Shown here: positions 6,627-15,657 of the stretch, in pieces
Numbering within the stretch: position 1 is the stretch's first letter
How the letters are laid out: each line of letters starts with the position of its first letter
From: Lachnoanaerobaculum saburreum DSM 3986
Lineage (GTDB): Bacteria; Bacillota; Clostridia; Lachnospirales; Lachnospiraceae
Reading direction: 5' to 3'
Assembly: GCF_000185385.1 (NCBI RefSeq)
Contig: NZ_GL622296.1
Location: 346,470-410,469, forward strand
DNA length: 64,000 nucleotides
Notes under the pieces: generated by a model
Databases searched by the model: none
Told to the model about the DNA's origin: nothing
What the model saw: only the letters and a program-made list of their open reading frames with translations
Program-made: the position numbers and the translations under genes

Positions 6627-7976
6627 ATGGGCATACAAAATAAGGGTTTCGGATTTCTATTCGAAATGGGATGTGGAAAAACACTCACAGCCATAGCCAC
6701 ACTGGGTACAGCTTATAAGCTTGAAAAAATAGAAAAAGTTCTTATTATAGCACCCACATCAGTCTGCAGTGTGTGGCCTAAAGAGTTTGACGATTACGCA
6801 GACTTTAAGACAATAGTAAAAGTTCTTTTAGGAGATAAGGATAAAAGAATTAAGGCACTCTCTGACTTAAATAGCTTTCCTTTTAAAGCATTAAAGGTGG
6901 CCGTGATTAATTATGAAAGTACATGGAGAGAAGATATATTTGAGGCACTATATGAATGGGATTCAGACATGATTATATGTGACGAGAGTCAAAGAATAAA
7001 GACTCATGATGCGGAGCAGTCAAAAGCAATCCATAAATTGGGAGACCAGGCACGATACAAACTGATACTGTCAGGAACACCAGTGCAGAACAATGCTATA
7101 GATTTGTACAGCCAGTACAGGTTCCTAGATCCAACAATATTCGGAACAAATTTCTATCAATTCCGAAATAGGTATGCAATTATGGGAGGCTTTAACAGGC
7201 ATCAGATTGTAGGTTACAGAGACCTTGACCAGTTAATTCAGAAAGAGCATTCAATCGCTTATAGAGTTACAAAGGAAGAGGCTTTGGATTTGCCGGAGCA
7301 GACATTCCTTGAAAGAAGAATAACTCTATCTGCAAAGGAAAAGAATATATATAGCAAGATTAAAAGAGAAAGCTTTGCAGAACTTGATGGCGGTGGGAAG
7401 GTTACAGTCACAACTGTACTCACTAAGCTCCTAAGATTACAGCAGTTCACAGGTGGTTTTTTGGTGGCTGATGGATCCGAAAAGGCTGAGCTTGTGAGCA
7501 AAGGGAAGCTCAATGCTTTAGAAGAAATCATTGATGATTATGTAGTGGATGCAGACAAAAAGCTTGTAATCTTTGCAAGGTTTAGACCGGAGATTGATTT
7601 AATCGGTCAAATGCTTACAAAGAAAAAAATCAAGTATGGAGCCATATATGGAGATGTAAAACTGGAAGATAGAGGTGGCATAGTCAAAGATTTTCAGACA
7701 AATGAGAACACAAAGGTATTCCTTGCACAGATTGATACTGCAGGACTTGGTATCACGCTAACTGCTGCAGATACATGTGTATATTATTCTGTCAATTTTA
7801 ATTATGCAGCGTACACACAGAGTCTTGCAAGAATCCACCGTATTGGGCAGAAGAATATCTGTACATATATTCATTTGATTACAGAGGGAACTGTGGATGA
7901 AACGATATTGAAAGCACTGGCAAGGAAAGAGGACTTGGCAAAGACGATAGTAGATGAGTGGAGGAATTACTTTTAA
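6627..7976 (+). CDS. SNF2-family helicase, C-terminal fragment with all ATPase motifs
   Basis: 449 residues. ATG at 6627 directly follows the TAG of the exonuclease, with AAAAAGGGAG as ribosome site. It begins MGIQNKGFGFLFEMGCGKT, so Walker A sits almost at the N-terminus; motif II is ICDESQRIK, motif III SGTPVQNN, and motifs V-VI LGITLTAADTCVYYS and SLARIHRIGQKN. Usual family members carry about 120 more residues before Walker A; these are encoded at 3129-3494. Both halves have their own ribosome sites, so a two-chain helicase is possible. It would remodel or unwind DNA during replication. Confidence 0.9.
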   Translation: MGIQNKGFGFLFEMGCGKTLTAIATLGTAYKLEKIEKVLIIAPTSVCSVWPKEFDDYADFKTIVKVLLGDKDKRIKALSDLNSFPFKALKVAVINYESTWREDIFEALYEWDSDMIICDESQRIKTHDAEQSKAIHKLGDQARYKLILSGTPVQNNAIDLYSQYRFLDPTIFGTNFYQFRNRYAIMGGFNRHQIVGYRDLDQLIQKEHSIAYRVTKEEALDLPEQTFLERRITLSAKEKNIYSKIKRESFAELDGGGKVTVTTVLTKLLRLQQFTGGFLVADGSEKAELVSKGKLNALEEIIDDYVVDADKKLVIFARFRPEIDLIGQMLTKKKIKYGAIYGDVKLEDRGGIVKDFQTNENTKVFLAQIDTAGLGITLTAADTCVYYSVNFNYAAYTQSLARIHRIGQKNICTYIHLITEGTVDETILKALARKEDLAKTIVDEWRNYF

Positions 7977-8542
7977 TGGCAAAGATTGATATTTTTAATT
8001 CGGGAAATAAATACGATATCCTATACACAGATCCACCATGGCAACAAGGTAGGGGTGGAAAGAAGACGGCAAGACCAAACAGTACTGGAATGACAGTTCC
8101 ATATGAAACAATGGACATCCCGGGTATTATGGAGCTTCATAACTATGTCACAAATAAACTGATGAATGAAAAGCACAATGTATTCATGTGGACGATAGAC
8201 AAATACCTTCCACAGACAGAGGAAATCATGGATCTGCTTGGATATAAAATTCATGCAAGACTTGTATGGGATAAGGGTAATGGACCAGCACCCGCCTACA
8301 CAGTACGCTTCGCACATGAGTATCTGCTCTGGTTCTATAAGAATGGGAATATTATACTTCCAAATAAGGACAAGCGTGGAACTTTTTCAACAGTACTCAG
8401 AGAGAATAGCAAGCGGCATCACAGCCAAAAGCCGGAGTGTGCCTATCAGATGTTAGAAACATTCTTCCCACAAGCAAAGAAGCTGGAGCTTTTCGCAAGG
8501 ATAGAGCGTGACGGATGGGATGCATGGGGAAATGAATTATAA
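7976..8542 (+). CDS. MT-A70-family adenine-N6 methyltransferase
   Basis: 188 residues; ATG at 7976 overlaps the helicase TAA, behind GGAGG. The catalytic DPPW is at residues 19-22 (YDILYTDPPWQQG). Further family signatures are HNVFMWTIDKYLP, RLVWDKGNGPAPAY, HEYLLWFYKNG and the SAM-pocket end HSQKPECAYQMLETFFP followed by KLELFAR. It should methylate adenine N6 in DNA. With the Dcm-type enzyme the phage has two modification activities, a common anti-restriction arrangement. Confidence 0.92.
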   Translation: MAKIDIFNSGNKYDILYTDPPWQQGRGGKKTARPNSTGMTVPYETMDIPGIMELHNYVTNKLMNEKHNVFMWTIDKYLPQTEEIMDLLGYKIHARLVWDKGNGPAPAYTVRFAHEYLLWFYKNGNIILPNKDKRGTFSTVLRENSKRHHSQKPECAYQMLETFFPQAKKLELFARIERDGWDAWGNEL

Positions 8543-8561
8543 ATCAAAGAAGGAGTAAATA

Positions 8562-9032
8562 ATGGAAACGATTATAACGCTTGACGATAAGGTAAGAGCT
8601 TATAAGGATCTCTTAGATAAAAAGGATGAGCTGACAGAGCAGACAAAGGAAAATAATAAGAAGCTTGATGAACTTGAGCAGGAAATTGCACAGCAGATGG
8701 TAGATGAAGAAAAGCCTGATACTACAGTAGACGGTTTCAAATACAGTTTGCAGGAGAAGACCATCTATTCAAAAATCGGTGAAGACAAACTGATGGAGAA
8801 AGGACTGGACTTCTTCGAGGTACTTCGTGAGGAGGGATTCGGAGATTTGATTGTTGAAAGAGTGGATTCAAGGACACTTAATTCAGCGATGAATAATCTT
8901 GTAGAGGAAACAGGAGAGCTTCCGGAAGGGCTTGCGGAGTGCTTAAGTATTTACTCTCAATTAAAAGTTTCAAAGCGTAAGGCAAATACGAAGGCTCTTA
9001 GCAGAGCAAAGAAAGCACAGGAGGAAATCTGA
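8562..9032 (+). CDS. Coiled-coil protein of the recombination block
   Basis: 156 residues with AAGGAG upstream. Residues 15-50 are a strong coiled coil (KDLLDKKDELTEQTKENNKK). The centre (VDGFKYSLQEKTIYSKIGED; LREEGFGDLIVERVDSRTLN) resembles proteins of unknown function that precede Sak4-like ATPases in Firmicutes phages. Lysine-rich C-terminus. Starts an overlapping run ending in SSB. A Gam-like or accessory recombination role is conceivable but unsupported. Confidence 0.7.
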   Translation: METIITLDDKVRAYKDLLDKKDELTEQTKENNKKLDELEQEIAQQMVDEEKPDTTVDGFKYSLQEKTIYSKIGEDKLMEKGLDFFEVLREEGFGDLIVERVDSRTLNSAMNNLVEETGELPEGLAECLSIYSQLKVSKRKANTKALSRAKKAQEEI

Positions 9033-9703
9033 TGAAAAGACTTAGTGAATATACAAATGGGGAGCTTATAAACCTTACAAAGGAAGAATATGACGAATTG
9101 ATTGATTTTGAGTGTATGTATCAAGGTGCACCATTATCAATTGAAACACCGACATACAAGGAGCTTCCATCTATTCCTGAACCTGAAGTGGTTCTGTACC
9201 AGGTAGCCGGATTTTTATTTGAAGACGAATCTGAAGCAAAAGAATTTTTAAAGGTTGTAAATAATCTAAAATCTTGCGTTGAAACAGATTATGATTACTA
9301 CTCCGGAAATTCAGATTACAAATATGTGAAGAAAAGAAATGTACGACAGAATAATGGTATTACAGAAAAAAAGGTATACACAGAGGAAACATACTGCAGT
9401 GTTAGGGCAACTCTAAAAAGTATTGAAGATTTGGAAAAATACAATAGAGATGTAAAGGCTGAATATGAATCGAGATGGGCTCAAAGGAATGTAATTATTT
9501 GTGATGTTGATGAAGCTATAGACAAAGCTCGAGATGAATCTATAAAGTTAGAGAATGCTGTGCGAATGTATAAGAAATATTTAGAACTCAGTGAGGGGAA
9601 TGAAACAATAGCACAAAGTTTCTTTTCTACTACAGAGTATGCAAACCTTTTCCCAAAGGTTTTAGAAAAGATTACAGGTCAGGAGGGAGCAACTAATGGA
9701 TAA
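9032..9703 (+). CDS. Hypothetical phage protein, 223 residues
   Basis: ATG at 9032 overlaps the previous TGA, behind GGAGG. Not recognised. The N-terminal 60 residues are acidic; residues 65-160 contain a basic patch (YKYVKKRNVRQNNGITEKKV) and the C-terminal third is helical (DKARDESIKLENAVRMYKKY). Sits between a coiled-coil protein and the Sak4-like ATPase, so a DNA-processing role is plausible. Confidence 0.65.
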   Translation: MKRLSEYTNGELINLTKEEYDELIDFECMYQGAPLSIETPTYKELPSIPEPEVVLYQVAGFLFEDESEAKEFLKVVNNLKSCVETDYDYYSGNSDYKYVKKRNVRQNNGITEKKVYTEETYCSVRATLKSIEDLEKYNRDVKAEYESRWAQRNVIICDVDEAIDKARDESIKLENAVRMYKKYLELSEGNETIAQSFFSTTEYANLFPKVLEKITGQEGATNG

Positions 9704-10109
9704 CTACTTTGAGTGGAAAGATAATCTGAAAGAGAATATGCAGGAAGTGGCCAATAGAACTCTTGAGCAAATACAGGAAAATATAGTTCTTTCAGAGGTT
9801 AAAAACAGGCATGAGGGATACGGTATATCTGCAGAACACTATATCATAATGCAGAAAGCTTTTAAAAGCGTAAAAACGGATATGGATGACTTCCTTAAAC
9901 TTTTGCCGGTAGAAGATAAAAATGCTTTAAATACGGTTAGTTCGCTATATAATTCAGCCATTGACATGGGAGTGGTTGCAATGGAGTTTGCTGCACAGTG
10001 TAAGAGAATTCTTGCCGACCTTTATGACAAAGAAAAGTCTCCATTGGAACAGTACATAGATGAAATGGAGTCGGACAAAGAAGATTTTGAAGATGTAGAG
10101 GAGAAATAA
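9696..10109 (+). CDS. Hypothetical phage protein, 137 residues
   Basis: ATG at 9696 overlaps the previous gene by 8 bases with AGGAGG upstream. Almost wholly helical (WKDNLKENMQEVANRTLEQI; YIIMQKAFKSVKTDMDDFLK) with a very acidic C-terminus (YIDEMESDKEDFEDVEEK). No family recognised. The next gene starts 1 base after its stop, so the pair is likely coupled to the recombination ATPase. Confidence 0.65.
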   Translation: MDNYFEWKDNLKENMQEVANRTLEQIQENIVLSEVKNRHEGYGISAEHYIIMQKAFKSVKTDMDDFLKLLPVEDKNALNTVSSLYNSAIDMGVVAMEFAAQCKRILADLYDKEKSPLEQYIDEMESDKEDFEDVEEK

Positions 10110-10110
10110 A

Positions 10111-11046
10111 ATGGCAAAAATTAATTTTACAATTACAAAAGCAAAAAAAGAACAGATTTGTGTCAAGGTATTAGTCAGTGGACCTTCAGGAAGTGGAAAG
10201 TCTTATTCAGCACTTAGGCTGGCAACAGGAATTGCAGGCAAGGTAGGTGAAGGAACAAAGATAGGATACATAGGTACAGAGGGCATGAGAGACAAGCTCT
10301 ATGCACATGAGTTCGACTATGACCTGATAAGTCTTGAAGAGTACAGTCCTGATTATTACATTGCTGCTATAGATGCATTCTTAGATGCAGAATACAAGGT
10401 CATTATTATAGATTCTATGACACATCTGTGGAATTGGGTGCAGGATCAGGTACAGGTTACCACCAAGGGTGATAATACATTCCAGGCGTGGGGAAAGTAT
10501 AAAAAAGAAAATAAGAAGATTATCGAGAAAATCCTACTTGCACCGGCACACATCATAGTGACAGCGAGAGGTAAGGATGAGTATGTCCTTGAAGCCAACA
10601 GCCGTGGCAAGATGGCACCAAGAAAGGTCGGCGTGGGAGCTCAACAGGATAAAGACATTGAATACGAATATATGGTTACTTGGATGATTGATCAGGATAC
10701 TCACCTTGCAGAGGCGGTAAAAGACAACACTCATATCTTTGAAGGTAAGATTCAAGTGCTTGATGAGAAATCCGGAGAGGCACTCTATGATTGGGCAAAT
10801 GACGGCGATCCGGTCAAGTCTCCGGCACAGAGGGCAGAAGAAGTAAAGAAGATACATGATGAGATTACAGAAAAGGCAACAGAGCTTGGCGGTTCAAAGA
10901 ATAAAGAGATGATGAAGTGGTATAAGGATAAATTTGGTGGAAACCATAAGAACAATAAAGACCTTGAGTTCTTAAAACAGGCTTTAAGTGAGATGGATCA
11001 ATTCAAAGCAGTAGCAGAGGAACAAAAGGAGGACAAGAGTGAATAA
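10111..11046 (+). CDS. Sak4-like phage recombination ATPase (AAA_24/RecA-like core)
   Basis: 311 residues. Walker A is VSGPSGSGKSYSALRLA; Walker B is YKVIIIDSMTHLWNW, followed by a sensor-like HIIVTARGKDEYV. These match the phage nucleotide-binding/Sak4 group, short RecA-like single-strand annealing proteins that act with SSB. The ssb gene overlaps its 3' end by 8 bases, as is typical of Sak4 modules. The C-terminal 90 residues are helical and lysine-rich and vary in the family. Confidence 0.85.
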   Translation: MAKINFTITKAKKEQICVKVLVSGPSGSGKSYSALRLATGIAGKVGEGTKIGYIGTEGMRDKLYAHEFDYDLISLEEYSPDYYIAAIDAFLDAEYKVIIIDSMTHLWNWVQDQVQVTTKGDNTFQAWGKYKKENKKIIEKILLAPAHIIVTARGKDEYVLEANSRGKMAPRKVGVGAQQDKDIEYEYMVTWMIDQDTHLAEAVKDNTHIFEGKIQVLDEKSGEALYDWANDGDPVKSPAQRAEEVKKIHDEITEKATELGGSKNKEMMKWYKDKFGGNHKNNKDLEFLKQALSEMDQFKAVAEEQKEDKSE

Positions 11047-11476
11047 AGTAATACTTATCGGAAGATTTGTACGTGATCCTGAAATAAGGTACTCATCAAA
11101 TGATAAATGCTGTGCGAATTTTAGTATAGCGGTAGATAGAAAGTATAAGCAGGAAGGACAGCAAGATGCAGACTTTCCCCGAGTAATCGCTTGGGGAAAA
11201 ACTGCAGAATTCATTGAAAAATATTTCAGGCGGGGAATGAAGATAGTAATTGAAGGACGAATCCAGACAGGCAAATATACAAATAAAGAAGGTCAAACAG
11301 TTTATACAACTGATGTGGTCGCAGAGTCTGTTGAATTTGCCGAAAGTAAATCTGCCACATCAGGCAATAATAACAAGTCGAAACCTGCAAAAAGCGACAA
11401 CTATCAAGGCATGGATGAAGATGGATGGATGAGCATACCTGATGATGTGAATGATGAGGGACTGCCATTTAATTAA
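11039..11476 (+). CDS. ssb: Single-stranded DNA-binding protein
   Basis: 145 residues from GTG at 11039, with AAAAGGAGGA ahead. OB-fold motifs are clear: MNKVILIGRFVRDPEIRYS, ANFSIAVDRKY, DFPRVIAWGKTAEFIEKYF and MKIVIEGRIQTGKYTNKEGQ. A spacer (about residues 105-130) leads to the acidic tail DDVNDEGLPFN, the partner-binding tip of SSBs with a final N after PF. Acts with the Sak4-like ATPase and replication proteins. Confidence 0.96.
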   Translation: MNKVILIGRFVRDPEIRYSSNDKCCANFSIAVDRKYKQEGQQDADFPRVIAWGKTAEFIEKYFRRGMKIVIEGRIQTGKYTNKEGQTVYTTDVVAESVEFAESKSATSGNNNKSKPAKSDNYQGMDEDGWMSIPDDVNDEGLPFN

Positions 11477-11487
11477 AAGGAGGAACT

Positions 11488-12123
11488 ATGAAGCCATTAC
11501 ATGGAAGTTTTGATTACTTACAACAAAGAGAATGTATTCAAGTAGGAGAAATAGTAGATCCTGAAACATTCTGCCATTTTTCAGAAAATTCAACTTTTCA
11601 AAGAGATGATATATTTCAAATAGATTATGTAGCGGCAATAATCGGAGATGTTAAACTTTATGATACCATAGCAAAAATGAATAAATATGCACCTTGGAGA
11701 TATGTAGGTCAGTGTGAAAAAGGGCATATAGAAAATAAGAATCCTGCACTGATGCCGTTTGTATATGTTTGTTCAAGGTACAGAGCAAAGACATCAGATG
11801 AAAGGCTACAAAATATTGAACTTGCTAAATATGCTTGTGAGAGAGTTATACAGACGGGGGCAATACCGATAGCACCGCATTTATACTTTACGAGATTTTT
11901 AGATGACAATGTCGAGTTTGAGAGAAGCTTTGGTATGGAAGCTGGCAAAAAGATGATGGAGATGTGTAGCTCTTTCTTTGTGCTTACAGTAGATGAAGAA
12001 ATCAGTGAAGGCATGGATGAAGAAATTAAATATATGACAGGGATACTTGGACTTGAGGGTAGTAACAAGAACTATACAAAAGAAGAGGCAAAAAGGATTG
12101 TAGAGCAAAGATTGGAGATTTGA
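11488..12123 (+). CDS. DUF4406-like protein (nucleoside deoxyribosyltransferase-like fold)
   Basis: 211 residues with AAAAGGAGGAACT ahead. Residues 85-190 match the DUF4406 pattern: FVYVCSRYRAKTSDERLQNI, then CERVIQTGAIPIAPHLYFTR and SFFVLTVDEEISEGMDEEI. The fold is related to nucleoside 2-deoxyribosyltransferases, so a role in nucleotide salvage or modified-base supply is conceivable. The N-terminal about 80 residues (VGEIVDPETFCHFSEN) are a separate part I do not recognise. Confidence 0.75.
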   Translation: MKPLHGSFDYLQQRECIQVGEIVDPETFCHFSENSTFQRDDIFQIDYVAAIIGDVKLYDTIAKMNKYAPWRYVGQCEKGHIENKNPALMPFVYVCSRYRAKTSDERLQNIELAKYACERVIQTGAIPIAPHLYFTRFLDDNVEFERSFGMEAGKKMMEMCSSFFVLTVDEEISEGMDEEIKYMTGILGLEGSNKNYTKEEAKRIVEQRLEI

Positions 12124-12124
12124 T

Positions 12125-14830
12125 ATGCGTGTAGATGAAGTGGACATTGATCACTTGGTCGATTATAAAACTGAATATTCTCGCATTATCCCAAAATACA
12201 AAATCTCCGGAGATAATCTGACAGGTCTGTGTCCATTTCATGATGATAAAAACAATTCTTTTTCAGTAGATCTAAAAACAGGCTGTTGGAAATGTCATGC
12301 TGAGGACAGAGGCGGAAATTTTACATCATTTTATGCAGAACTGAACGGTATCGATACTAAAGAAGCCTATAAAGCCATATTAAAGAAATATGGAGCTTAT
12401 AAGGCGGAAGAAGATAAGAAGCCTGAAGGGAGCCTGTTATCGTACAGCGTAGCACAGTATGTGCTTGAAAAGAGGCTCCCGGAGGAGTTCCTAAAAGAGC
12501 AATGCTGTCTACAGACAAAAAAGGACAAACAGGGAATTCAATATTTATATATTCCATACTTCAATGAAAATTCTGATGAAGTGACCTACAGAAAGAGGTA
12601 CGGAAACAAACAATTCAGATGGAAGTATGGAGCCGGCAAAGACATCTGCATGTATGGAGAGTGGAAGCTGGAACAGATACGGACTGCAGGATATGTAGTC
12701 TTAGTTGAAGGCGAATCAGACAGTCAGAGTATGTGGTATATGGGCATAAGTACACTTGGAATCCCCGGAGCCTCTATGATGAGAAAAGAGTGGGCAACCA
12801 CTCTGCAGGATTTAAAAGTATATATCCATGTTGAGCCTGACAAAGGTGGTGAAACATTCCTTCATAAAGTTACTACCGCACTAAGAGACGGCAAGTTTAT
12901 CGGACAGGTATACAAGTGGAGTTGCAAGAACTTAGGGTGCAAGGATCCTTCAGATGTGTATATCAAGTATGGCAAGGAAGAAGCTGCAAAGAAGATAAAA
13001 TCAGCCATAAGTAATGCCAAAATTATAGATATAGATGAAGAATCAATCCCTGAAGCTTTACCGGGAGCACCCGTTAATTTAAGGCAGCCTGAAGGGTGGA
13101 TTTATTCAGATAAGGGTATAAGTAAGATTGATGAGAAGAAATTTACACCTGTAACAGTTTGCAGAACACCGATTATTTTAACCAAGAGACTTAGAAGTAT
13201 GGAGACCGGAGAAGAAAAAATGGAGGTAGCATTTAAGAGGGATGGAACTTGGCACAAAGCAATATATCCAAGAAGTACTATCTTCACGGCAAGAGGCATT
13301 ACAGCACTGGCAGACCTTGGATGTACGGTCACTTCGGAGAATGCAAAGCAGGTGGTTAAGTTTTTGGCCGCACTTGAGGCAGAGAACATAGACATCATAA
13401 GAAAGGCTGACTCTACATCTACATTCGGATGGCAGGAAGGGAAGAGATTTATACCGGGACATGATAAAGATATAGTGCTTGATATAGATCCGTCACAAAG
13501 GGCACTTGCTGCTGCCTACTGTCAAAACGGTACATTCAAAGACTGGCTTGAGATGATGAGACCACACAGGAAGAGAGATAAGTTCAGATTTATTTTAGCT
13601 GCAGGCTTTACTGCTCCGCTTCTTAGAATAATTAAACAGAGAATATTCTTTGTATATAACTGGGGAGGCTCTAAAGGTGGAAAAACTGCAGGACTAAAGG
13701 CGGCACTGTCCGCATGGGGAGACCCTGAAAGACTGATGGTAAACTTTAATGCCACACAGGTGGGACTTGAGAGAACAGCAAGTTTTTATTGTGACTTGCC
13801 ACTTGGGATTGATGAGAGGCAGCTTGCAGGAAACAATCAAAACAGCCTTGAAAAGATTGTCTATATGATAGCAAGCGGTACTGGAAAGATACGAGGAGCA
13901 AAGTCGGGTGGAATTCAGGCAATGCATACATGGAGAACTGTTGCTCTTGCTACAGGTGAGGAGCCACTGTCAACAGAAACGAGCCAGACCGGTGTCAGCA
14001 CCCGTGTGCTTGAGATTTACGGCGGCCCCTTTGATGATGAAAGAGAAGCATCTATGATGCACCAGCAATCAGCTATAAATTGTGGCTGGGCAGGTCCGGC
14101 ATTTATAGGGATGTTAATGCATACGGATGAGCGAAGCATAACTTTAAAATATGATGAGATGATGCAATTCGTATATCAGCTAAGCAAAGGCAAGAGCGGT
14201 TCGCATATAGCAGGTATAGCTGCAGTAGCACTAACTGATGCAATTATAGATACATGGCTGTTTGAGGGCTCAGAATGGCTTCATAGATATGAAGTCGGAG
14301 AATTTGACACTAAAGAGTCTAAGGACAATCCTGAAGCATTACAGATAGCTCCTGAGTCATGGGAAAGAGCCAAGGAGATGGCAAGAAACATCCTAAAAGA
14401 GCAAATGGATGCGGATGTTGGTGATGTAAATGAAAATGCAACACAATACATTATTGACTGGATTCTCTCAAATAAAGACAGTTTCGGAGAAAGGGTATAC
14501 GGAACATGTTTGGGGCTTATACAAGGACCGGAAGTGTATATATTTCCATCAATGCTCACTCAAGCACTTACAAAGGCAGGATACTCATCCAGAAAGACTA
14601 TGAAATATCTTGCAGATAAAAACCTGATCGGAACAACGACCAGTAAAAGCGGAGGAACTAAAAATTCAGTATTTAAGTGGTTCAATAACAGGCAGTGTCG
14701 GTTTGTAGAATTTCATCTTGGAAAACTGGTAAAGGAAAGTGAGCCGGCAGTAGATGAGAATGGAAATCCAATGGGAAACGGATGGAATAAAGTTCCTGAA
14801 AATGAGCAAATGGAGCTGCCATTCGATTAG
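12125..14830 (+). CDS. Phage primase-helicase: CHC2 zinc finger, TOPRIM region, DUF927 ATPase
   Basis: 901 residues. A CHC2-type zinc finger (GLCPFHDDKNNSFSVDLKTG, then CWKCHAEDRGGN) lies at residues 37-65. A TOPRIM-like segment follows (GYVVLVEGESDSQSMWYMG; VYIHVEPDKGGETF). From about residue 310 a DUF927 helicase has Walker A FVYNWGGSKGGKTAGLKAAL and Walker B-like LPLGIDERQL. Such proteins prime and unwind DNA at the phage origin. The C-terminus, NEQMELPFD, mimics the acidic PF tip of SSB. The iteron array starts 18 bases after its stop. Confidence 0.92.
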   Translation: MRVDEVDIDHLVDYKTEYSRIIPKYKISGDNLTGLCPFHDDKNNSFSVDLKTGCWKCHAEDRGGNFTSFYAELNGIDTKEAYKAILKKYGAYKAEEDKKPEGSLLSYSVAQYVLEKRLPEEFLKEQCCLQTKKDKQGIQYLYIPYFNENSDEVTYRKRYGNKQFRWKYGAGKDICMYGEWKLEQIRTAGYVVLVEGESDSQSMWYMGISTLGIPGASMMRKEWATTLQDLKVYIHVEPDKGGETFLHKVTTALRDGKFIGQVYKWSCKNLGCKDPSDVYIKYGKEEAAKKIKSAISNAKIIDIDEESIPEALPGAPVNLRQPEGWIYSDKGISKIDEKKFTPVTVCRTPIILTKRLRSMETGEEKMEVAFKRDGTWHKAIYPRSTIFTARGITALADLGCTVTSENAKQVVKFLAALEAENIDIIRKADSTSTFGWQEGKRFIPGHDKDIVLDIDPSQRALAAAYCQNGTFKDWLEMMRPHRKRDKFRFILAAGFTAPLLRIIKQRIFFVYNWGGSKGGKTAGLKAALSAWGDPERLMVNFNATQVGLERTASFYCDLPLGIDERQLAGNNQNSLEKIVYMIASGTGKIRGAKSGGIQAMHTWRTVALATGEEPLSTETSQTGVSTRVLEIYGGPFDDEREASMMHQQSAINCGWAGPAFIGMLMHTDERSITLKYDEMMQFVYQLSKGKSGSHIAGIAAVALTDAIIDTWLFEGSEWLHRYEVGEFDTKESKDNPEALQIAPESWERAKEMARNILKEQMDADVGDVNENATQYIIDWILSNKDSFGERVYGTCLGLIQGPEVYIFPSMLTQALTKAGYSSRKTMKYLADKNLIGTTTSKSGGTKNSVFKWFNNRQCRFVEFHLGKLVKESEPAVDENGNPMGNGWNKVPENEQMELPFD

Positions 14831-14848
14831 ATTGTGCAAAATCAAGAA

Positions 14849-15266
14849 GTCACCAAATTTCAAAAAAGGCCACCAAATTAAGAAATTGGAGCAAATTTGG
14901 TGACTGTATGAGTGCATAAAAATATTAAAATATCAGCATTAAAATATATTGAATATAACGAAAGTTACTACACACCTATTTTAAAATTAAATTAGGTGTG
15001 TAGTCAGGTGTGTAGTAAGAATGGCTTAAAATAAGGCTTTATAACACTTATACACACCTATAACACCTATACACACATTTATATACCAATATATTTTTCA
15101 GTGGAAAGTGGTGATACCTAGTCACCAAATTTGCAAAAAAAAACAAGGTGTATGTCAAAAATTAGGTGTGTAGGTGTGTAGTAAGCCCACAAACAGCGTA
15201 GTTGAGCCATTTTTACTACACACCTAAGGTTTTTCGCAGGTGTGTAGTAGGAAATAGGTGAGTAGT
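14849..15266. repeat. Iteron-like repeat array, probable phage replication origin
   Basis: 440 bases without a gene, between primase-helicase and the next ORF. An 11-12 bp unit AGGTGTGTAGT occurs in both orientations: reverse at 14967-14978 and 15215-15226; forward at 14993-15004, 15006-15016, 15171-15182 and 15238-15248; partial copies at 15051-15060, 15146-15155, 15163-15170 and 15255-15266. The first two form a 12-bp perfect palindrome with a 14-base spacer. A second repeat, GTCACCAAATTTGC, is at 15121-15134, inverted at 14891-14904, and 12 bases of it at 14849-14860. The setting and AT-richness fit an origin; the initiator is unknown. Confidence 0.75.
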
Positions 15267-15270
15267 AAAA

Positions 15271-15657
15271 ATGGATTTAAAAAATCAGGTTGATGAACTT
15301 AAAAGGCTTGTAGAGAAACTTAAGAGGAATGATTCAAATGTCTCTAAAGAGGATCTAATGACGAAGTATAAAAAGCCTTATATGGAGTTGAAAAATGAAA
15401 TAAAGAAAAAAGTAGATGAGCTTACAGATGAGATACTTATAGAAGGCTTACTGATTGTTAAAGATGAAAGGGGATATAAATGTCTTGAAGATATAAGTCA
15501 ATTTGTCGAAAAGAAAAAGGATGAAGGGATTATTAGGCAGTGCAGTGATTTAATCTTTAAGAAATATGATGTAGATAAAGTGGTTGAACTGGCTAAAGAT
15601 GTTAAAACAGGAATTGATAAAATTTACAGTAAATATTTAGAGGAGGTAGAGCAATGA
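15271..15657 (+). CDS. Coiled-coil protein next to the iteron array
   Basis: 128 residues. The last iteron-like copy (TAGGTGAGTAGT, 15255-15266) overlaps its ribosome-site region. The N-terminus is a coiled coil (LKNQVDELKRLVEKLKRNDS) and the rest is helical and charged (MELKNEIKKKVDELTDEILI). No HTH is evident, yet its position makes it a candidate origin-binding or replication accessory protein. No family recognised. Confidence 0.7.
   Translation: MDLKNQVDELKRLVEKLKRNDSNVSKEDLMTKYKKPYMELKNEIKKKVDELTDEILIEGLLIVKDERGYKCLEDISQFVEKKKDEGIIRQCSDLIFKKYDVDKVVELAKDVKTGIDKIYSKYLEEVEQ

Noticed and set aside
14849..15266. CRISPR array
   Set aside because: Repeats are 11-14 bases, in both orientations and irregularly spaced, with no adjacent cas genes.
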